The notes under the pieces: generated by a model
Database searches by the model: none
What the model saw: the letters and a program-made list of their open reading frames with translations, nothing else
What the model was told of the DNA's origin: nothing
In this document: positions 59,783-64,000 of the stretch, piece after piece
How the letters are laid out: each line of letters starts with the position of its first letter
Position numbering within the stretch: the stretch's first letter is position 1
Assembly (NCBI RefSeq): GCF_015356115.1
Contig: NZ_CP063056.1
Coordinates: forward strand, 434,001 to 498,000
Origin: Rodentibacter haemolyticus
GTDB lineage: Bacteria > Pseudomonadota > Gammaproteobacteria > Enterobacterales > Pasteurellaceae
Direction: 5' to 3'
Length of the DNA stretch: 64,000 bases
Made by a program: the position numbers and the translations under genes

Positions 59783-60787
59783 TTAAGGTTGTGAAAGTTT
59801 AAATTTTGCAATTCGTCCATCGATTTTCAATGGATAATTCTCACCTTTATAAGTAATGCGAACATTACCGGGTGCGCCTACAATCAAAGAAAATTCATCA
59901 CCGTTAAATGTTAGCACTTCACCCTGTTTATATTCTTTTTGTGCAAGCACTTTACGGTTTTTATCTTTAACGCTTAGCCAGCTGGTATTTTTTAATATTT
60001 CTACCACCAAATCACCCTGTGCCGTCGGTGGAGCCAAAGAAATACTCGGATTTTCAACCGCACTTTGAGTATCAGACACAACCTCTTCATTTGCGTTCGA
60101 TTCCCTTTCAGATTCTTTAAACGTCATTGATTTTGGCAATGGATTTTCCGACTGAACTAACGGAGTTCGAGCCGCCTTTTCCACTTTGATTTCAGTATTT
60201 GTCGAAACCTCTGCAGTCGGAATATTTATTGATGATTCCGCTGTTTGAGCTGATTGCGGCACTGAAATTTCAACGGATTGAGCTGATAAATTTTCAGATT
60301 TCTCCTTGTTTGCCTCGGTGTCAGATACATAATTTTGGACTAAAGTATCACGCTCTTCATTGGATTTCTGATAATTTTGCCACCACCATAGTCCCGTCAT
60401 ACTTAAGGCCACAAGAAGCACTAATGCCGTTAAATACCCTACCCAACGACCGTGTGAAGAATATTGGTTCGCAGAACGTCTAACACGTGCATTTTTTCCT
60501 AAATCGTTTTTCTCCGTTTCACCAACAGAAAGATCCGCCCACAAACTTTCCGGTAAACGTAAAAATTTTCCATAATTACGCACATAGCCCTTCATAAAAG
60601 TTGCCGGAACATTTTTTTGGATAAATTCATTATTTTCGATTTGCGCTAAGATGGCTGGACGTAAGGCGATTTGTTTAGAAACATCTTCAAGAGAGAGATT
60701 AAGAGACTCACGCGCTTGACGAAATTTTTCACCAAGCGTCATTTCTCGATCACTTTGCACTTCAATGGGTTCAACTGGCATATTCAT
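59783..60787 (-). CDS. rodZ: Cytoskeleton protein RodZ
   Basis: A 334-residue bitopic membrane protein that links MreB to the elongasome and keeps rod shape. Residues about 16-90 are a helix-turn-helix domain (GEKFRQARESLNLSLEDVSK), one membrane helix lies near residues 115-136 (LTALVLLVALSMTGLWW), and a Ser/Glu-rich linker leads to a C-terminal periplasmic domain (DLVVEILKNTSWLSVKD). ATGs two codons apart compete for the start. Confidence 0.93.
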   Translation of the reverse strand: MNMPVEPIEVQSDREMTLGEKFRQARESLNLSLEDVSKQIALRPAILAQIENNEFIQKNVPATFMKGYVRNYGKFLRLPESLWADLSVGETEKNDLGKNARVRRSANQYSSHGRWVGYLTALVLLVALSMTGLWWWQNYQKSNEERDTLVQNYVSDTEANKEKSENLSAQSVEISVPQSAQTAESSINIPTAEVSTNTEIKVEKAARTPLVQSENPLPKSMTFKESERESNANEEVVSDTQSAVENPSISLAPPTAQGDLVVEILKNTSWLSVKDKNRKVLAQKEYKQGEVLTFNGDEFSLIVGAPGNVRITYKGENYPLKIDGRIAKFKLSQP

Positions 60788-60854
60788 AAAATATTAAGTT
60801 ATGAGACATATTAAGGGCTGAATTTTAAAGTCCAAAGCCCATTTTGGCAACGTT

Positions 60855-61403
60855 TTATTTGATTTGATTCAGTTTTTCCGCACGATATTCATCGATCTGC
60901 CGTAATTTATCGACAGCTTGTTGATAAATATCCTTTTGGTTGAATGCTCGTGCGCAAAGCGCCAGATTTTCATAAGTATCGGCTTGGTGATAATAACGAG
61001 GTGAGGATAATGCCTGTTCAAAGGCTTGACGGGCTTGTTCAAATTCTCCCTGCCCACATAAAAAGGCACCGAAATTATTATAGGTTTCGCCTTGTTTATC
61101 ATTAAGTTTTATTGCTTGAAGATAAGATTCCCGCGCGGAGATTACATCACCTTGTAGCTGATAGAAATGTGCAAATGCAGAATGCACAAGAGAGTAATTT
61201 TTATCATGTTCCAAGGCCTTATCCAAATTCTGTTTAGCTTGAGGAAAATTGTTGTGATGCAGATAACCTAAGGCTAATTCCACGCGAGCTTTTGCCGCTT
61301 GCTGTTTATTGAAATCATCAGAGGAAGAAGTTTGAGAAACACAGGCTGAAAAAATAAGAGGAAAAATGACCGCACTTAAGTATTGAATAAAGAAGGGTTT
61401 CAT
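60855..61403 (-). CDS. pilF: Type IV pilus biogenesis/stability lipoprotein PilF (PilW)
   Basis: A 182-residue TPR lipoprotein with lipobox FSAC (Cys21). TPR units include LALGYLHHNNFPQAKQNLDK and YNNFGAFLCGQGEFEQARQA. It assists multimerisation of the PilQ secretin. In naturally competent Pasteurellaceae this supports DNA uptake. It lies 26 bp after rlmN. Confidence 0.9.
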   Translation of the reverse strand: MKPFFIQYLSAVIFPLIFSACVSQTSSSDDFNKQQAAKARVELALGYLHHNNFPQAKQNLDKALEHDKNYSLVHSAFAHFYQLQGDVISARESYLQAIKLNDKQGETYNNFGAFLCGQGEFEQARQAFEQALSSPRYYHQADTYENLALCARAFNQKDIYQQAVDKLRQIDEYRAEKLNQIK

Positions 61404-61429
61404 TTTTCCTCCGATAACAAAATGAACGA

Positions 61430-62563
61430 TTAATTAACTTGTGTAATCCCAATATTCTGCCCAAACTGACGCTTCATCGCCGTACGTTTAGTTCGGTCAA
61501 TAACATCCCCTGCAAGCTGACCGCAAGCGGCATCAATATCATCACCGCGAGTTTTACGAACAATCACGGTAAAACCGTACTCCATCAATGTTTTTTGAAA
61601 GCGATCAATGCGTGTATTGGAACTTTTCGCATAAGGTGCCTGCGGGAACGGGTTCCATGGAATTAAGTTAATTTTACAAGGGGTGTTTTTTAATACTTCC
61701 GCAAGCTGATGTGCATGCTCTACGCCGTCATTGATATGATCCAGCATCACATATTCAATCGTTACTTTTCCGTGATTTGCATTAGAGACACTTAAATAGC
61801 GGTTCACAGAATCAATTAGACTTTTAATGTTATATTTTTTATTAATCGGCACAATTTCATCGCGTAACCGATCATTCGGCGCATGGAGCGAAATAGCCAA
61901 TGCCACATCGATCATTTTACTCAAATTATCCAATGCCGGCACAACGCCTGATGTAGAAAGCGTCACACGACGTTTAGATAATCCGTATGCGAAATCATCC
62001 AACATAATTTCCATTGCAGGCACCACATTCGCCACATTTAACAACGGTTCTCCCATTCCCATCATCACCACATTGGTAATAGGACGCACTCCGGTTACTC
62101 CAAAATTACCAATAATTTTTGAAGCCCGCCACACTTGCCCGATAATCTCAGAAACAGTCAAATTACGATTAAAACCTTGTTGGGCGGTAGAGCAGAAAGT
62201 ACAGGCAAGTGCGCAACCCACTTGTGAAGAAACACATAGCGTGGCACGATCCGCCTCAGGAATATAGACGGTTTCGACCTGTTGCTCTCCTACTTGCATA
62301 GCCCATTTGATCGTGCCATCGGCAGAGCGTTGTTCTACGGCGACTTCCGGTGCTTTAATTTCAGCCACCGTTTTTAATTTTTCACGTAATTTTTTGTTAA
62401 TATTCGTCATATTGTCGAAATTATCTTCGCCAAAATGATAAATCCATTTTACCAATTGATCGGCTCGGAACGGTTTCTCGCCTAATTCCTGAAAAAATTC
62501 ACGCATCTGCCGGCGTGTTAAATCCATTAAATTGATTTTTTTCGTTTCGATTTGTTCTAACAT
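61430..62563 (-). CDS. rlmN: Dual-specificity RNA methyltransferase RlmN
   Basis: A 377-residue radical-SAM enzyme forming 2-methyladenosine at A2503 of 23S rRNA and A37 of some tRNAs. The cluster motif is CALACTFCSTAQQG (CxxxCxxC). The resolving Cys is in RGDDIDAACGQLAG near residue 354, and the other methyl-transfer Cys is N-terminal to the cluster by homology. It is the first gene of the rlmN-pilF-rodZ-ispG-hisS-yfgM run. Confidence 0.96.
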   Translation of the reverse strand: MLEQIETKKINLMDLTRRQMREFFQELGEKPFRADQLVKWIYHFGEDNFDNMTNINKKLREKLKTVAEIKAPEVAVEQRSADGTIKWAMQVGEQQVETVYIPEADRATLCVSSQVGCALACTFCSTAQQGFNRNLTVSEIIGQVWRASKIIGNFGVTGVRPITNVVMMGMGEPLLNVANVVPAMEIMLDDFAYGLSKRRVTLSTSGVVPALDNLSKMIDVALAISLHAPNDRLRDEIVPINKKYNIKSLIDSVNRYLSVSNANHGKVTIEYVMLDHINDGVEHAHQLAEVLKNTPCKINLIPWNPFPQAPYAKSSNTRIDRFQKTLMEYGFTVIVRKTRGDDIDAACGQLAGDVIDRTKRTAMKRQFGQNIGITQVN

Positions 62564-62635
62564 AAAGCCTCGTTGCTACACATTACGGCAATGGAAATTG
62601 TGGTATTTTTCCACAACAAAAAAGCCTGATATAAA

Positions 62636-62752
62636 ATGAGCAGCGATTTTACAGATTTACCAATCGATAAGCTAGCAGATTTCCAAAACAAAGCGATTTT
62701 TGACCGCACTTTTTGGGAGCCGGATCGCAAAAATAAGCCATATTTCCAGTAA
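62636..62752 (+). CDS. Possible 38-residue small protein
   Basis: ATG to TAA frame MSSDFTDLPIDKLADFQNKA followed by FDRTFWEPDRKNKPYFQ. Its composition looks protein-like, and the uptake sequence inside is read in the frame FDRTF that is common in Pasteurellaceae proteins. There is no clear ribosome binding site and I recognise no family. It lies between divergent rlmN and pbpG. Confidence 0.35.
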   Translation: MSSDFTDLPIDKLADFQNKAIFDRTFWEPDRKNKPYFQ

Positions 62753-62796
62753 AAGTGCGGTAGAATACGAGGTCTTTTTATTTATCGGTGTTAGCA

Positions 62797-63672
62797 ATGT
62801 TAAAGAAACTCTTTCCAATTTTATTTTTTATCCCCACTTTTACAATAGCGCAATCCTATGTCGTTTATGATTTTACGCGGAATAAAGTGTTGGAAAGTCG
62901 CACTCCCGATTATGTTCAGCCCATCGCCTCCGTCACAAAATTAATGACGGCGAATGTGTTTTTGGAACATAACAAAAATCCTCGCTGTACCGCCTCGATT
63001 ACGGATGATGATTATGATTACATTAAAGGCACACATACAAAATTACCCAAATATACGCCTATTTCATGTCATGAATTATTAAAAGCAATGCTTGTTCATT
63101 CCGATAACTATGCCGCACACGCGCTTGCCCGCTCGGCCGGAATGAGCCGTTTACAATTCATTCAAAAAATGAACGAAAAAGCTCGTGAATTGGGTATGCA
63201 TTCAACGCGTTTCACTGATAGCTCCGGGCTCTCCGATAGCAATATTTCAAGCGTGATGGATTTAGTGAAACTTGCTAAATATTCTATGCATAAACCGCAA
63301 ATTAAAAACCTTTCTAATATGCCAAGCGCTTATATTCAAGCGGGGGCTCGCAACGTATTCGTGAGAAATACCAATAAACTGGTGCGCGAAGAAGTGTTTG
63401 ATGCGGCAATTAATAAAACCGGCTATATTCGCGAATCGGGCTATAACTTAGTCTTTATCAATAAACATCCTTGCCGAAATTCCACCATCGGCGTGATAAG
63501 CTTAAATAATCGCTCCTCTCAATATCGTACGAATTTCACAAAAGGAAAATTAGAAAAGTACGGTTGCATTGCCGGCCGTAGCCTTCACAACTTCACCGCT
63601 GATGAAGCACAATATGAAGAAGGTTATGATGAGGAAGGTTTGACAAATCTGATTGAACAACTTTCGAAATAG
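62797..63672 (+). CDS. pbpG: D-alanyl-D-alanine endopeptidase PbpG (PBP7-like)
   Basis: A 291-residue low-molecular-mass penicillin-binding protein with a signal peptide (MLKKLFPILFFIPTFTIAQ). The active-site Ser is in ASVTKLM (SxxK), the SxN motif is VHSDNYAAH and KTG is in INKTGYI. It cleaves D-Ala-DAP cross-links in the sacculus. The ATG at 62797 with GGTG upstream is preferred; an in-frame GTG three codons earlier is possible. The Asp/Glu-rich tail (EEGYDEEG) is unusual. Confidence 0.92.
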   Translation: MLKKLFPILFFIPTFTIAQSYVVYDFTRNKVLESRTPDYVQPIASVTKLMTANVFLEHNKNPRCTASITDDDYDYIKGTHTKLPKYTPISCHELLKAMLVHSDNYAAHALARSAGMSRLQFIQKMNEKARELGMHSTRFTDSSGLSDSNISSVMDLVKLAKYSMHKPQIKNLSNMPSAYIQAGARNVFVRNTNKLVREEVFDAAINKTGYIRESGYNLVFINKHPCRNSTIGVISLNNRSSQYRTNFTKGKLEKYGCIAGRSLHNFTADEAQYEEGYDEEGLTNLIEQLSK

Positions 63673-63720
63673 CTGGATTCCGGTTTTGCCGCCGGTATTT
63701 TTACGTTCTAAACATATCCG

Positions 63721-63865
63721 GTATTATGTATCAGTTGTACAAAGGGCTTTAATATTTCTTGGGGTAGCAACCCTGTCTATCAATTTATCAATAAATTTCA
63801 TTACGGTGCATCACGGCTTAGCCTAACGCCACCCTACAATTTTTTGTGTAAGTGCTACATAATAC
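63721..63865. repeat. MITE-like intergenic repeat, copy C
   Basis: A 145-bp element with the best-kept ends: GTATTATGTATCAGTTGTAC on the left and GTATTATGTAGCACTTACAC as the inverse of the right end. Inside are GGGGTAGCAACCC and an ATTACGGTGCATCACGGC block ending CCACCCTAC. It lies between pbpG and the next gene. Confidence 0.72.
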
Positions 63866-63908
63866 TGAAAATATCAACCGTTTTGTCTGTTTAAATCCCT
63901 TCAAAAAT

Positions 63909-63938
63909 AGCCGATAATGTTTAATCTTATCGGCTGTT
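63909..63938 (-). terminator. Terminator for the gene entering from the right edge
   Basis: AGCCGATAA / TTATCGGCT stem with a 9-nt loop and, on the minus strand, ATTTTTG after it; 7 bp after the stop of the partial gene. The + strand side also has GTTTTC, so it may be bidirectional. Confidence 0.7.
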
Positions 63939-63944
63939 TTCTTA

Positions 63945-64000
63945 TTAATTTTTTGGTGTTTTAGGTGTCGTGATAAACACTCTTTGATTTTCAGGGTTAT
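63945..64000 (-). CDS. C-terminal end of a gene cut by the window edge
   Basis: The minus-strand frame ends NPENQRVFITTPKTPKN with TAA at 63945-63947 and runs open to the edge. A terminator directly follows. Too short to identify. Confidence 0.4.
   Translation of the reverse strand, partial: NPENQRVFITTPKTPKN

Noticed and set aside
1..64000. CRISPR arrays, prophage or transposase genes
   Set aside because: No regularly spaced repeats and no recognisable integrase, transposase or phage structural genes were found. The tandem repeats in the adhesin gene are protein modules.

Overview
This window is chromosomal DNA from a member of the Pasteurellaceae, most likely Haemophilus or Aggregatibacter. 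The best evidence is several dozen copies of the Haemophilus-type DNA uptake signal sequence (core AAGTGCGGT or its complement ACCGCACTT), spread inside and between genes and several times paired as inverted terminator hairpins. Gene content and order fit as well: galM-galK-galT / galR / mglBAC as in H. influenzae, a complete ccmA-I cluster, mlaFEDCB-ibaG-murA, rlmN-pilF-rodZ-ispG-hisS-yfgM, and yoaA-tsaB-yeaY-fadD-rnd. The species cannot be fixed from the sequence alone.

Left part (1-23,400): an initiator tRNA, rlmM, then gcvA divergent from a clear GcvB small RNA gene. Next come ilvE, a four-gene polar amino acid (probably cysteine) ABC importer whose start codon can pair with GcvB, a fused LplT-Aas phospholipid repair protein with a MerR-like regulator, cvpA-purF behind a perfect PurR box, yfbV, ackA-pta, and the yoaA-to-rnd cluster.

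Middle (23,400-48,900): murA, the mla lipid-asymmetry operon, corC-lnt, the gal and mgl operons with readable CRP and GalR/S sites, two unrecognised small exported proteins, the cytochrome c maturation operon and sodA.

Right part (48,900-64,000): a 7.36-kb island sits between sodA and a methyltransferase gene. It holds an 1877-residue repeat-rich type I-secreted adhesin and an OmpA-like lipoprotein. It is flanked by 142-bp direct repeats that begin with an uptake sequence and contain the 3' end of the methyltransferase gene; the three differences between the copies are all synonymous. This is the most distinctive structure in the window and looks like acquisition by natural transformation. 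Beyond it lie the yfgM-hisS-ispG-rodZ-pilF-rlmN cluster, pbpG and the tail of one more gene.

Three copies of a 145-167 bp non-coding element with related inverted ends (a MITE-like repeat) lie at 23,615, 31,199 and 63,721, each in an intergenic gap at an operon boundary.
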